64,000 nucleotides of DNA, taken from assembly GCF_003858655.1 (NCBI RefSeq), contig NZ_RQXV01000002.1, positions 124,001 to 188,000 on the forward strand. Direction: 5' to 3'. The notes beneath the pieces are model-generated. The model had not been told where the DNA came from. It saw nothing but the letters and a program-made list of their open reading frames with translations, and did no database searches. The first letter of the stretch is position 1. Every line of letters starts with the position of its first letter. The stretch is from Amphritea balenae (lineage in GTDB: Bacteria > Pseudomonadota > Gammaproteobacteria > Pseudomonadales > Balneatricaceae). Of the stretch, positions 26,905 to 35,430 are shown piece after piece. Both the position numbers and the translations under genes were made by a program.

Positions 26905-28635
26905 TTAATCACCATTTAAAAACAGAACAACCAGCGCAATAGTCGATACAAACCAGACTAAAAACAGAATTTGCCAAAAGATCATTGAGCTTTTAGTGCT
27001 GATCTTCTCTTCCCTGGGGATCAGAAATTCCGGATTAGGGTGGGTCAGATCCTGCATAAAATCCTGTAGTGCGTTGTAACGCTTTTCAGTATTTATCTCT
27101 AAGCCCTTTTCCAGTGCCCGGTCGAACCATTCAGGTAGTATCTCGTTATATCGATCAGCCGGAACATAAGAGAGGCGTCGTAACTGTTGCTGTTTTTCAC
27201 ACTTTTCCAGGGCCACGCCATAAGGTAGGTGCTTGGTAAACATCTCATAGGTAATGGCTGCCAAAGAGAAAATGTCGCCCTGAATACCGGTATTGGCGCC
27301 GAGCCGGAATACCGGATCCGAGTAGTTGACAGTGCCAAGAATACGGTCACGTTGCAGAGGTACAAAAATCTCATTTACACCGGCAACAAATACCGAGCCA
27401 AAATCAACAATTTTGACTTTCAGGTCTTCTGTAATCATGACGTTGCTGGGTTTAAGATCCTGATGCAGCGTTTCTTTCTGGTGAAAAGCTTCAAGGCCGA
27501 GCGCGATCTGCTTTATCACTCCAATGGCCTCAGCAGGACTAGGAGCTAAGCTTTCTTCGATCCAGTCTTCCAGCGTCGTCCCTTCGACTTTTTCCATTAA
27601 GTAATAGAGGAAGTTTTTAGGTCGGTTCGGAGTAATAACTTCGACTACATAAGGGCTCTTAATGCGACTTCCTACCCACTCTTCCATGATAAAGCGCTCT
27701 ATATATGCGGGATCATCATCAAAGTTTTGAGAAGGGGTTTTCATGACCAGTTCCTGGCCCGATGCCATGTCCGATACCAGATAAAGCTGGCTGCGGGTGC
27801 TGGCATAGAGTTCACGTTCAACCTTATAGCCATCAATCTTCATTCCCTTTGATAATTCAGGGGGAAAGGGTAACTGGGTAAGCTTGTCGGTTAGCTCATT
27901 AAGGCTTTCATTGGGCAGTGAATCAATACGTACTAACTGACAGCTGAGGTTATCAGGACTGCCGGTGGCGTGTGCTGCCTCAGTCAGATCGATGCACGCC
28001 TGATGCAGGTCCGGGGCCTGGTTAATAATCTCAACCTTGCGTTCCGGTGACAGGTAGTCATGCACGCCGTCGGTACTGAGTAGGAAAACATCGCCGGGTT
28101 CAATGGCTACTTTTCGGTAGTCGATTTCTAACCGGGTATCCATCCCCATGGCACGGCTAAGGCAGCTGTTGCTCTCACTGAGGGGAGTTATATGGTCGAT
28201 AGTCAGTAACTCAAGCTCACCCGCTCTCAGACGATATATGCGGCTATCACCGATATGAAACAGGTGTGCGGTGTGGGATTTGATTATGATGATGCTAAGC
28301 GTACAGATGTAGCCGCGTTCAGCTGAGAGGAATTCGTGACTCTTGCCGTACAGGTTGCGGTTAATCGCGGTGAGTACCCGCTGGGCAGATTTTTTAACCG
28401 TCCAGATATCGGGAGTATCGAAATAATCGTTTATAAATTCCCGCACACAAAGTTCGGCGGCTTCACCACCGGCTTCGGCGGTACTGACACCGTCGGCTAT
28501 CAGGCTAACGGCGCCCTTTGTGGTTAGCAGGTTACCAAGCGGCATAAAAAAGCTGAGACAGTCTTCATTGCGCTGTTTGCGCCCTGTTTCACTGTACTGA
28601 CCGGTTGTCAGCCTTACTTCACCGTTGATATGCAT
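26905..28635 (-). CDS. PP2C phosphatase-Ser/Thr kinase fusion with C-terminal anchor
   Basis: A 576-aa bifunctional signalling protein. Residues 1-240 are a PP2C phosphatase (LIADGVSTAEAGGEAAE, FHIGDSRIYRL, LLSTDGVHDYL, GSPDNLSCQLV). Residues about 265-520 are a Hanks-type kinase with HQDLKPSNVMI and VDFGSVF, the HxD and DFG motifs; the glycine-rich loop is weak. A single membrane helix ends the chain (about 550-573), so it faces the cytoplasm. It lies 125 bp downstream of the nasA-like gene, the same pairing as PA1782/PA1783 of Pseudomonas aeruginosa, and probably tunes nitrate uptake or assimilation. Between the genes is a terminator-like hairpin. Confidence 0.87.
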   Translation of the reverse strand: MHINGEVRLTTGQYSETGRKQRNEDCLSFFMPLGNLLTTKGAVSLIADGVSTAEAGGEAAELCVREFINDYFDTPDIWTVKKSAQRVLTAINRNLYGKSHEFLSAERGYICTLSIIIIKSHTAHLFHIGDSRIYRLRAGELELLTIDHITPLSESNSCLSRAMGMDTRLEIDYRKVAIEPGDVFLLSTDGVHDYLSPERKVEIINQAPDLHQACIDLTEAAHATGSPDNLSCQLVRIDSLPNESLNELTDKLTQLPFPPELSKGMKIDGYKVERELYASTRSQLYLVSDMASGQELVMKTPSQNFDDDPAYIERFIMEEWVGSRIKSPYVVEVITPNRPKNFLYYLMEKVEGTTLEDWIEESLAPSPAEAIGVIKQIALGLEAFHQKETLHQDLKPSNVMITEDLKVKIVDFGSVFVAGVNEIFVPLQRDRILGTVNYSDPVFRLGANTGIQGDIFSLAAITYEMFTKHLPYGVALEKCEKQQQLRRLSYVPADRYNEILPEWFDRALEKGLEINTEKRYNALQDFMQDLTHPNPEFLIPREEKISTKSSMIFWQILFLVWFVSTIALVVLFLNGD

Positions 28636-28716
28636 GCAGTTATTCCGTTTTAACTGAAAAGCCTTTAGCTAAATCTGAAATCATTTTTAGCTAAAGACTC
28701 TGACAACTCCCTAAAG

Positions 28717-28750
28717 AAAAAAAGGACCGGCATCAATAACCGGCCCTTTT
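28717..28750 (-). terminator. Hairpin between the nasA-like and phosphatase-kinase genes
   Basis: On the minus strand: AAAAGGGCCGG, nine-base loop, CCGGTCCTTTTTTT. It lies 10 bp past the transporter stop codon and may lower read-through into the downstream kinase gene. Confidence 0.8.
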
Positions 28751-28760
28751 AACATCCAGA

Positions 28761-30233
28761 TTACTGGACGTCGATCAGTTCTACAGTACCGTCCGGCAGT
28801 ACTTCTGCCATCTGTCCCTGTGGTTCATCCATAAACTGAACAAGCACGAAGCAAACCGCAGCGGAGGCACTAATCACCATAAAGAAGGTGGAGTAGTCTA
28901 CGAAGGATAATACGGTCAGGTAGCATACCGCACCGACGTTACCATAAGCGCCCGCCATACCGGCGATCTGACCAGTCATGCGACGCTTAACCAGAGGTAC
29001 TACTGCAAATACGGCACCTTCGCCGGCCTGTACGAAGAATGAGCAACACATAGTGGCGACAACCGCCAGAGGAATCCACCAGCCGGATGTGATCTGACTG
29101 AGGATGAAGTAACCGATAGCAAGACCAATAATCAGTACAGAAAGCGTTTTACGACGACCGATAGTATCACTCAGGTGACCACCGGTAGGGCGGGCAACCA
29201 GGTTCATAAAGGCAAAACCAGATGCCAGCAGACCGGCCTGAACAGGAGTCAGACTATCGAAGGTATCCAGGAAGAACAGTGGCAGCATAGATACAACCGC
29301 CAGCTCAGAACCGAAGGTGACGAAGTAAGCAACGTCCAGTACCGCAACCTGCTTAAACTTGTAACGCTGAATCTCGGGTACGCCGTGCTTCAGGTTCTCT
29401 TCGTTTACATGGTAGATTGCACGCACCTGAACCAGGAACAGTACAACAAGTACGACATACAGTGCGGTCGCAGCTGTATCAGTCAACAGGCCAACACCGG
29501 TAGGTGATAGTTTCCATGTCAGTACCGCCAGGGCTACGTACATTGGAATGTTCATACCGATATAGAAGAAGAAGTCAGCTTTTGAAGTTACTTCAAGGCC
29601 GCCGTGCTTCTTAGGCTTGAAGTAAGTAGAGCCTTTAGGTGTGTTACGGGCAACACGGTAGTAGATGAAACCGTAAATAATGGCCATGACACCAGTCATA
29701 CCCAGTGCATAACGCCAGCCGTCATCACCGCCAAACATCAGGGCAATCGTTGGTAGAGACATCGCACCAGCTGCGGAGCCGAAGTTACCCCAACCACCGT
29801 AGATACCTTCTGCAACACCCACCTGTTTAGCCGGGAACCATTCGCCAACCATACGGATACCGATAACAAAACCAGCACCAATGAAACCGCTCAGGAAGCG
29901 TAACATGGCCAGTTGCTCATAGGTTTGAGCGGAGGCAAAAGCAAGACAGATCATACCACCGATAACAAGCAGCATACTGTATATGTTCCGGGGACCGTAT
30001 TTGTCCACCAGGGTGCCAATAATGATTCGTGACGGAATGGTAAGAGCAACGTTTAGAATCAACAACGCTTTAACTTCAGGCGTTGTCAGACCAAAACTCT
30101 CTTTAATGAAGACCATGAGTGGCGCGTGTGAGAACCACACAACGAAGGTCAGGAAAAAGGCAAACCAAGTGACGTGAAGAGTTTTAATCTTCGGATCACT
30201 GAAATTTAGCAGCCTGATTTTATCAGTGGACAT
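28761..30233 (-). CDS. nasA: NNP-family nitrate transporter (NasA/NarK type)
   Basis: A 490-aa, 12-helix major facilitator of the nitrate/nitrite porter family. The NNP signatures are visible in [19 protein letters not shown] and [16 protein letters not shown], and again in the second half as [15 protein letters not shown] and [19 protein letters not shown] precedes the ATG. Pairing with the phosphatase-kinase gene matches the assimilatory nasA locus of Pseudomonas, but nirBD and nasC are absent and the promoter carries FNR and NarL boxes as in the respiratory genes. Codon usage is strongly biased (GGT, CTG, CGT), suggesting high expression. Confidence 0.85.
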   Translation of the reverse strand: MSTDKIRLLNFSDPKIKTLHVTWFAFFLTFVVWFSHAPLMVFIKESFGLTTPEVKALLILNVALTIPSRIIIGTLVDKYGPRNIYSMLLVIGGMICLAFASAQTYEQLAMLRFLSGFIGAGFVIGIRMVGEWFPAKQVGVAEGIYGGWGNFGSAAGAMSLPTIALMFGGDDGWRYALGMTGVMAIIYGFIYYRVARNTPKGSTYFKPKKHGGLEVTSKADFFFYIGMNIPMYVALAVLTWKLSPTGVGLLTDTAATALYVVLVVLFLVQVRAIYHVNEENLKHGVPEIQRYKFKQVAVLDVAYFVTFGSELAVVSMLPLFFLDTFDSLTPVQAGLLASGFAFMNLVARPTGGHLSDTIGRRKTLSVLIIGLAIGYFILSQITSGWWIPLAVVATMCCSFFVQAGEGAVFAVVPLVKRRMTGQIAGMAGAYGNVGAVCYLTVLSFVDYSTFFMVISASAAVCFVLVQFMDEPQGQMAEVLPDGTVELIDVQ

Positions 30234-30386
30234 TGAATTTCTCCTTCGAGAAAAAAGCGGTTAAAGCGACTGAGTATTTAATGTAACGAAAGCCTTTCAT
30301 CATTTTGGAGCTGGTGGGCAATCTCATCAGCTGTACGGGATTCGTTACGTCATGTGTGAAACTAAAGTAGAAGGGGATGTGAGTTG

Positions 30387-30400
30387 TTGATATATATCAA
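30387..30400 (-). promoter_or_regulatory. FNR box of the nasA-like gene
   Basis: TTGATATATATCAA is a perfect match to the FNR/Anr consensus (TTGAT-N4-ATCAA). A -10-like TAGTTT lies about 32 bp downstream on the minus strand, fitting a class II site at -41.5. Confidence 0.85.
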
Positions 30401-30437
30401 CTGATGAAGTCGGTATTAGTACGGTGTTTTCATAAAA

Positions 30438-30453
30438 TACCACTTTAGTGGTA
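30438..30453 (-). promoter_or_regulatory. NarL-type 7-2-7 site of the nasA-like gene
   Basis: TACCACT-TT-AGTGGTA is a perfect 7-2-7 palindrome centred 52 bp upstream of the FNR box, close to the NarL heptamer consensus. Confidence 0.75.
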
Positions 30454-30955
30454 CCCATTATGGCATTTGTTATCTTATTGATATTAATGGTTATTTTTAG
30501 GTTTGCTGTTTGTATTCCGCAGTGCGGAAAGTGGAGGTATTTTTGTTTGGATATTAAGGGGTATTAATGGTTGCAAGGATATTTAACCGGTTAATCAGTG
30601 GCAGGTCAGATGGAGGGCTAAAGCGGCGCGATATTCTGCAGTAGGGGGTGATTGCAAAGATATGATGTTTATCAAGTAAAAATGGTTCTTAAGAGGTAGC
30701 TTAAATTTATCTCCAAAGAGGGATTTTTCTGATTTGGACGGAGGGGTAAATTGATTCTCGTTGTCAGGGAAGCGGTCTTTCCGGTCTGCTATATATGTTG
30801 CTAAGTAGATCGGGACAGGCTCAGCCGCTTTCTGATTACGGAACTGTTGAAAGGTTCAGTAGAGATTTGCATAGAGATCTTCGATGGCTACCTCCCTCAG
30901 GTTATCAGGAGAGTTTTGTGGGTCATGCTGTGGTTCCTAACGTTGACAATTGTGG
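30454..30955. other. Long gap, no gene recognised
   Basis: Left part of the gap between the NarL site and the candidate RNA. Short open frames exist (for example 30795-30989, plus) but lack an SD and protein-like composition. GGA triplets recur on the plus strand from 30720 to 30975, which is mildly reminiscent of CsrA-binding RNAs but proves nothing. Confidence 0.3.
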
Positions 30956-31037
30956 ACACCCCCGGCGGGATGGACCCTTTTTAGGGTAACAAGCGACCTC
31001 ATCAACGCTTCCAGACTGACCCCTGCCGGGGTTTTTA
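30956..31037 (+). ncRNA. Candidate structured small RNA with intrinsic terminator
   Basis: In a 920-bp gap without a credible gene. The segment can fold with a long-range stem (CCCCGGCGGG near 30960 with CCCTGCCGGGG at 31021-31031, one bulge) enclosing two small hairpins: ACCCT/AGGGT at 30974-30987 and AAGCG/CGCTT at 30991-31010. The 3' end is ACCCC, TGCC, GGGGT, TTTTA, a terminator. No known riboswitch class is recognised, and the next plus-strand gene is nearly 700 bp away. It could also be just a terminator of an unseen transcript beginning near 30790. Confidence 0.3.
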
Positions 31038-31152
31038 TTGCTGACCTCTATCCTTACATAGCCTTGTATCCCTTGACGTTATTCAACTATTTTCTTACCT
31101 CTTCTCCTGTAAAAGAACATCCAGATAATTCTTAAAAAATTCTGATTCATGC

Positions 31153-31626
31153 TTAGTTAGCCCACTTTAAATCTGTAATAACCAGATAAGTAAATCCGTT
31201 ATCTGATGTAATTCGATACGCGCCTCTGGCTTTCAGTATTCTGGCGCTAACGGATGTCATTTCCCAACCGTCGATCTCATCGGCAAACCACTTCTCTGTC
31301 GTAAGAGCGGAGAAGTGATGGGTCTCACCGTAGATGCGAACTCTGTGCATCTGGTTCTTGCTATTACTCAGAATTTTGCTGTTAGCCCATGACCAGAGCC
31401 AGGTATCAGACCGGGTTGAAACGGAGCCAACAATTTGAATTCTGGCAAGGACGGCAGGGCGGTCATTGTTCAAGAAAACCAGGGAATCAGATACTGGGTC
31501 TAAGCTAAATCTTTCATGATCTTCCAGATGGTATTGCTGCATCATTGCGCTTTGCTTACGCATCAAGCGGAGATACGCTTCCTGCAGGTATCTGTTCCAG
31601 CATTCTTCGGTAGTTGGGTCTGACAT
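31153..31626 (-). CDS. DUF6882-like hypothetical protein
   Basis: A 157-aa soluble protein. The centre has TWLWSWANSKIL and the C-terminus ends in SARILKARGAYRITSDNGFTYLVITDL; both fit the DUF6882 pattern of tryptophan-rich small proteins, though I place it there with only moderate confidence. The frame starts at a TTG (31632) two codons before an ATG (31626), which I prefer; the SD is weak. Divergent from the YicG-like gene. Confidence 0.6.
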   Translation of the reverse strand: MSDPTTEECWNRYLQEAYLRLMRKQSAMMQQYHLEDHERFSLDPVSDSLVFLNNDRPAVLARIQIVGSVSTRSDTWLWSWANSKILSNSKNQMHRVRIYGETHHFSALTTEKWFADEIDGWEMTSVSARILKARGAYRITSDNGFTYLVITDLKWAN

Positions 31627-31725
31627 AAGCAAGCCAGTAAAAAAAGTGTTTCAGGTTATTTAAGGTATAGTAGAAAAAATTGAGATTATTGTTATCTTTC
31701 AGGCAGATATTGTAGGGAAAGGCTT

Positions 31726-32352
31726 ATGTCGTTCGATATTACCGCAGTAGTAAATATTATGGGGTTAGCTGCTGTGGCGGTGTTCGCCATATCGGGCGCC
31801 CTTGATGCGGCTCGCCAGAAAATGGATATTCTGGGATTCATGCTGATCGGCACAGCGACTGGTATCGGCGGTGGTACGCTGCGGGATGTGTTGTTGGGTA
31901 ACGTGCCTGTGTTCTGGATTCGTGAGCCGGTATGGATTTTAATCTGTCTGGTTGCTTCAGCAGTAACCTATTTTATTGCCCCAAAACTCGCTTCACGATC
32001 GCGCACGCTAATCTGGATGGATGCGGTGGGTCTTGCGCTGTTTGCCGTGGTGGGAACTGAGATCGCGCTAGAGTTCGGTACATCATCTTTAATCGCGATT
32101 TGCATGGGGGTGATGACCGCAACTTTTGGCGGTATTGCCCGTGATGTACTCTGTGGCAGTAACCTGACACTGATGAACGAAGAGCTTTATATCACTACCG
32201 CATTGGCAGGTTCAGTTGTGTACCTCTTGCTCAATAGCTTTAACCTTCCTAATAGTTATGACCTGATAGGAGGCTTCCTGGTAGCCTTTATACTGCGAGC
32301 ACTGGCGATTCAGTTTCATCTGAAACTGCCAAACCCCCATCGTAAGGATTAA
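31726..32352 (+). CDS. YicG/UPF0126 family TRIC-type channel protein
   Basis: A 208-aa inner-membrane protein with about seven helices, built from two repeats of the UPF0126 unit. The repeat motif appears as ATGIGGGTLRDVLLGN (residues 45-60) and ATFGGIARDVLCGSN (residues 130-145). The family is related to TRIC cation channels and has also been linked to small-molecule uptake such as glycine; its job here is unknown. It flanks the integron cassette array on the left and looks like ordinary chromosome. Confidence 0.85.
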   Translation: MSFDITAVVNIMGLAAVAVFAISGALDAARQKMDILGFMLIGTATGIGGGTLRDVLLGNVPVFWIREPVWILICLVASAVTYFIAPKLASRSRTLIWMDAVGLALFAVVGTEIALEFGTSSLIAICMGVMTATFGGIARDVLCGSNLTLMNEELYITTALAGSVVYLLLNSFNLPNSYDLIGGFLVAFILRALAIQFHLKLPNPHRKD

Positions 32353-32367
32353 TCTGCTTTCAGCAAG

Positions 32368-32384
32368 AAAAGCACAGCTTTTGG
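32368..32384 (+). terminator. Weak terminator after the YicG-like gene
   Basis: AAAAGC, loop ACA, GCTTTT, 15 bp past the stop codon. The stem has only two G-C pairs. Confidence 0.45.
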
Positions 32385-32524
32385 TTCGGTGCTTACAACT
32401 AGAAAAGAGGGCGTAGGGGAGGGGTAAGGTCACGCTAACGGCTTGTCAACGGCGTGTATAAGATGGCAGCTTACTAAGTCCGATGACCGCAGTTTATTAC
32501 CTTTCTTTATTAAGCAATCGCATT

Positions 32525-32827
32525 CTAATGTTTAAAATATTTACATATTTTGTAGAGAATAAACCACGCTACAGAATAGTTTATTATGGTAAATATAACA
32601 GCAGCACCCCTTGCGGAAGAAGATGAGACGGCAAATAGTGTGGCATTAGGTAAAAGCATTACAAAATCACCATGCCCTGGCAAAAAAGCGGGCATTGTCA
32701 GTGCTATCATTAACAACAATAATATTTTATATGGCGTTTTTGGCATTGGTGTTTTTGACAAAAATAAAACTACAATAACGCCAAAAACACAGCCTATTAA
32801 AACGTTTGAATCTATTTCTAATCGCAT
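32525..32827 (-). CDS. Cassette gene: small membrane protein
   Basis: A 100-aa protein with three predicted membrane helices (about residues 8-25, 33-52 and 72-93) and little else to identify it. It is the left-most gene of the cassette array; attC site A ends 18 bp before its start codon, and no attC is recognisable after its stop, so its cassette may be truncated or its attC decayed. Function unknown. Confidence 0.6.
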   Translation of the reverse strand: MRLEIDSNVLIGCVFGVIVVLFLSKTPMPKTPYKILLLLMIALTMPAFLPGHGDFVMLLPNATLFAVSSSSARGAAVIFTIINYSVAWFILYKICKYFKH

Positions 32828-32844
32828 ATTGTTATTCTTTTGAA

Positions 32845-32945
32845 GCTAACGCTTACCTAAAGCGTGACGCTTTGGCACGTTGTTTCTGCGCTGCTTGCAT
32901 AAACTGTGATAATTCGCGGCATTGCATTTGAGGCGTTTGTTATAT
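32845..32945 (-). other. attC site A (VCR-like)
   Basis: On the minus strand it starts TATATAACAAACGCC, overlapping the stop codon of the 96-aa gene, and ends AAGCGTTAGC. Inner arms (AAAGCGT / ACGCTTT near the end) and a roughly 100-bp length match Vibrio-type attC sites. Confidence 0.8.
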
Positions 32946-33230
32946 ACTGCCCTTTATAAGGGCTGAGACCAGCAACATAACTCCAGCCAAGCTAAATACC
33001 ACCGTAGCAGTTAATTTAGGTATCAATATCCTTGTCCTAGGAATGCCTTTAAGAATCCCAGCCAACATTGTAAGAATAAAAAAGACCGTGACTAATAATA
33101 CGCTACCAAGAATCAATGAGTCACTAGGGCTGTTTTCAAATTGAGACAATTCACGAAGGAACATGACTACAAAAATTAAAGTAGCACAATATAAAACTAA
33201 CTTGTCAAAAAGCGAATATCTATGTTTCAT
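32940..33230 (-). CDS. Cassette gene: small membrane protein
   Basis: A 96-aa protein with three predicted membrane helices (about 10-25, 38-60 and 70-92). Its stop codon is inside the first bases of attC site A, typical tight cassette packing. Not similar at a glance to the neighbouring 100-aa membrane protein. Function unknown. Confidence 0.6.
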   Translation of the reverse strand: MKHRYSLFDKLVLYCATLIFVVMFLRELSQFENSPSDSLILGSVLLVTVFFILTMLAGILKGIPRTRILIPKLTATVVFSLAGVMLLVSALIKGSI

Positions 33231-33239
33231 AATCTAGGC

Positions 33240-33320
33240 ATCTAACGCTGAGTGAATGGGCGCGCGGTAGTTTGCGCGTCCAGCCAGCTTTGCTGGCGAT
33301 CATTGATATTCTTGTTATGG
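33240..33320 (-). other. attC site B
   Basis: Plus-strand ends are ATCTAAC and GTTATGG. Inner hairpins include GCCAGCTTTGCTGGC. The CCATAAC start on the minus strand is complementary to GTTATGGT at the 5' edge of the 112-aa gene cassette. Confidence 0.8.
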
Positions 33321-33324
33321 TTTG

Positions 33325-33663
33325 CTATTTCGGCCATGAATCACCTTCGCTACGGGCAACAAAATCGAAATTCAGCTGTGTATCGAATGGCTCTTTAGGC
33401 AGCTTTACACCTTTATATTCAATCGATGCATTATCATTAAGCAGAACCAACAAGTCATGAATCCCAGATTCATTCGATTCTTGAATGATTTTTGCTAATT
33501 CAGTTCGTTGCTCATTTGAAAGAGTCGATAAAATTTCATTACGTTTAATATTATCAGGTACTTCAGGAAACGAGCCTTTCTCAACCCAAGTCGATATCGC
33601 AGACTTTTTGATCCCGACAACATCATCGATGAATGATTTGTATGATTCTAGTTTGGTGCTCAT
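33325..33663 (-). CDS. Cassette gene: DUF6547-like protein
   Basis: A 112-aa soluble acidic protein (YKSFIDDVVGIKKSAISTWV, FPEVPDNIKRNEILSTLSNEQR, IHDLLVLLND, FDFVARSEGDSWP). The pattern matches what I recall of DUF6547, a family found largely in integron cassettes; no function is known. Flanked by attC sites B and C, it is the clearest single-gene cassette of the array. Confidence 0.65.
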   Translation of the reverse strand: MSTKLESYKSFIDDVVGIKKSAISTWVEKGSFPEVPDNIKRNEILSTLSNEQRTELAKIIQESNESGIHDLLVLLNDNASIEYKGVKLPKEPFDTQLNFDFVARSEGDSWPK

Positions 33664-33673
33664 GCTTTAAAGA

Positions 33674-33727
33674 CCATAACGCCGGCAGCAGCGGCCGGAG
33701 GTCCGACTGCCTGCCCTTGTTAAGCGC
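33674..33727 (-). other. attC site C (short)
   Basis: A 54-bp site: minus strand starts GCGCTTAACAAGGGCAGGC and ends GCCGGCGTTATGG. The arms GGCAG and CTGCC pair. It is the shortest attC in the main array. Confidence 0.75.
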
Positions 33728-34204
33728 CTAGTCATATAAGTGCCCCAAACTAACAGAATTTGAATTAAGCCAATAAGGGTAAGAACCTTTAACTTTGACC
33801 AAGCTCTCCAAAAGAGACTTGAAACTGTATGCAATTATGGGAGATTCACTTGTTGCATGAAGCTCCCAGAAGCTATCGTAACAGTAGCCAAACTGAGAAT
33901 TTCCCAGATTAATGCTTATTGCTTGTTCAGGGCCATTTCTTGCGATGATATAGAAATTGTTAGAAATATCATCTTTGGGTATATCTTCCTCAAATCCTTC
34001 AGGCAGTATATCTGGATTGGCAGGAATTAATTCTTCTGGTGAAGAGATCTTGAACCAATAGTCACTTCCCTCAAATAAAAGCACACCTCCGCAGAGTGAA
34101 TAAAACTCTTTTAGATCATCAGGAAGATCTATTTCAGGAAGGCCTGAAGGTGGCAATACCTTGCAGCTTTCCATGTCACCAATCCGTTGGAGTAATTCTC
34201 TCAT
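33728..34204 (-). CDS. Cassette gene: SMI1/KNR4 (SUKH) family protein
   Basis: A 158-aa protein with the SUKH core: LPDDLKEFYSLCGGVLLFEGSDYWFKISSPEEL followed by YIIARNGPEQAISINL and FKSLLESLVKVKG. SUKH proteins commonly neutralise secreted toxins or effectors. No toxin gene is adjacent, so it would be an orphan immunity gene carried as a cassette. Its stop codon abuts attC site C. Confidence 0.75.
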   Translation of the reverse strand: MRELLQRIGDMESCKVLPPSGLPEIDLPDDLKEFYSLCGGVLLFEGSDYWFKISSPEELIPANPDILPEGFEEDIPKDDISNNFYIIARNGPEQAISINLGNSQFGYCYDSFWELHATSESPIIAYSFKSLLESLVKVKGSYPYWLNSNSVSLGHLYD

Positions 34205-34229
34205 TCTCTAGTTGCCTAAACTCTCTCTG

Positions 34230-34324
34230 CGCTTAACGCCCGGCTTTGGGGCTGACTTGTAGCGGCGAAGCAGCGAAAAGGAAGTCCCAGCCACGAAGTG
34301 GCAACAACAGCCGCTTGTTATCTG
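34230..34324 (-). other. attC site D
   Basis: Minus strand starts CAGATAACAAGCGGCTG and ends GGGCGTTAAGCGC. The TAA stop of the 162-aa gene lies within its first bases. Arms such as AGCGGC / GCCGCT and GGGGCTGACTT / AAGTCCCAGCC pair with a bulge. Confidence 0.8.
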
Positions 34325-34806
34325 CGCCCAGCTTTAATATTTTCATTTGCTTCCCTGTGAAAGATGTATAAACCAAGCTCATGAAATATTGGGCTCTCAG
34401 CTCTCAAAGCACAGCTTAGTTGAATAACAACCATGTCATTTATAAACTTTCCAGGATATTCCATTTTCATATCGACGTAGTTTTTTTGTACTACGCTCTC
34501 TATTTTTTCTACATCCTTTTGGCACTCAATAAGAGTTGCATAAGCTCTCTTTGCTTGAATTGAATATATTTTTCCTGAGTCGGCGAAATACAAAAGGCTG
34601 TAATCATAAAACATTGGTAAGTTTGCTGTTGGCGGCATTGGAACATCAAGCCCTAATACTGCTATTGGCAAACCATTGGTTTCTCTGTTGTCAGTATAAG
34701 GGGAGAGCTCTTCTCCATAAGGAAGCTGAAAAGGGTTAAGAGTCTCACTTGACGCATTTGCCAACTGGCAAAACGTTAAAACCATAATAGCTAGATACTT
34801 GTACAT
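34318..34806 (-). CDS. Cassette gene: exported hypothetical protein
   Basis: A 162-aa protein from the ATG at 34806; the frame runs further upstream, but only through attC site E. Signal peptide: YKYLAIMVLTFCQLANAS. The mature part includes GLPIAVLGLDVPMPPTANLP and one cysteine pair candidate (LIECQKD, VIQLSCALRAES). No family recognised. Confidence 0.6.
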   Translation of the reverse strand: MYKYLAIMVLTFCQLANASSETLNPFQLPYGEELSPYTDNRETNGLPIAVLGLDVPMPPTANLPMFYDYSLLYFADSGKIYSIQAKRAYATLIECQKDVEKIESVVQKNYVDMKMEYPGKFINDMVVIQLSCALRAESPIFHELGLYIFHREANENIKAGRR

Positions 34807-34818
34807 AATTTGATAATC

Positions 34819-34911
34819 CAGATAACGCCGCGCTAACGGGCTGGCGCTGCGTAGCAGCGACAGTCCAAGACCAGCGGAGCTGGGCTGAGTGTTGAGCGCC
34901 TTGTTATACCC
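34819..34911 (-). other. attC site E
   Basis: Minus strand starts GGGTATAACAAGGCGCTC and ends GGCGTTATCTG. The start is complementary over nine bases to GTTATACCC at the array's right boundary (35431-35439). Confidence 0.82.
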
Positions 34912-35410
34912 ATTGTTTGGCAACCTTGTTTATGAACGCTGCTAAGTCTGAAATGCTGCTAATTTCAGGGCTATGAGTTTCAGGCTCTTTTTCCCAAGGC
35001 TTGAATATTAAGCTTTTGATTTTTATAGCTCTAAATTTACTCTCAATATCGATCTCGTCATCGAGCTCAAAGATATCTCGAAGCTCCAGCAGTACCTCTA
35101 GGTTTAGAATTAAGCCTTCTGGTATTTCAATATTGGATTTCAATACATTGGTTTCGAAGACTTTCCCGTCTTCGAGGTGAATATCAAGATCACAGACGAG
35201 ATAGTCAGACTCTATCGGGCTTACGTTATCAAGTAGCTCGAAGACCCCCTCGTGGAGACTAGACCCCTGCTTTTCATCGATGAGAGTAGCTACCTGAAAA
35301 ATCACGTCAGACAGCAATGAGTCTTGTAGCTCCGGCGATACATTATGAGTCTCGATAGTAGGCCTAATGGTAGCGGCTAACTCTATCAAATCTGATTCTT
35401 CGAATTTCAT
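34904..35410 (-). CDS. Cassette gene: hypothetical acidic protein
   Basis: A 168-aa soluble protein, very rich in Glu, Asp and Leu (DIHLEDGKVFETNVLKSN, LEVLLELRDIFELDDEIDIE). No family recognised. It is the first gene of the array, and its start codon is 21 bp from the array boundary. An unusual triple operator-like repeat lies just upstream. Confidence 0.6.
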   Translation of the reverse strand: MKFEESDLIELAATIRPTIETHNVSPELQDSLLSDVIFQVATLIDEKQGSSLHEGVFELLDNVSPIESDYLVCDLDIHLEDGKVFETNVLKSNIEIPEGLILNLEVLLELRDIFELDDEIDIESKFRAIKIKSLIFKPWEKEPETHSPEISSISDLAAFINKVAKQWV

Positions 35411-35430
35411 ACGGAACTACACCTTCCTTG

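Noticed and set aside
30720-30975. CsrB/RsmZ-type regulatory RNA
   Set aside because: GGA triplets are present but not consistently in hairpin loops, and no GacA-type upstream palindrome was seen.
30795-31135. Two short plus-strand frames (64 and 61 aa) in the nasA-31 kb gap
   Set aside because: No SD, poor composition, and they cross the predicted RNA hairpins and terminator.
34806-34923. N-terminal extension of the exported cassette protein to 34923
   Set aside because: The extra residues are translation of attC site E; the ATG at 34806 starts a proper signal peptide.
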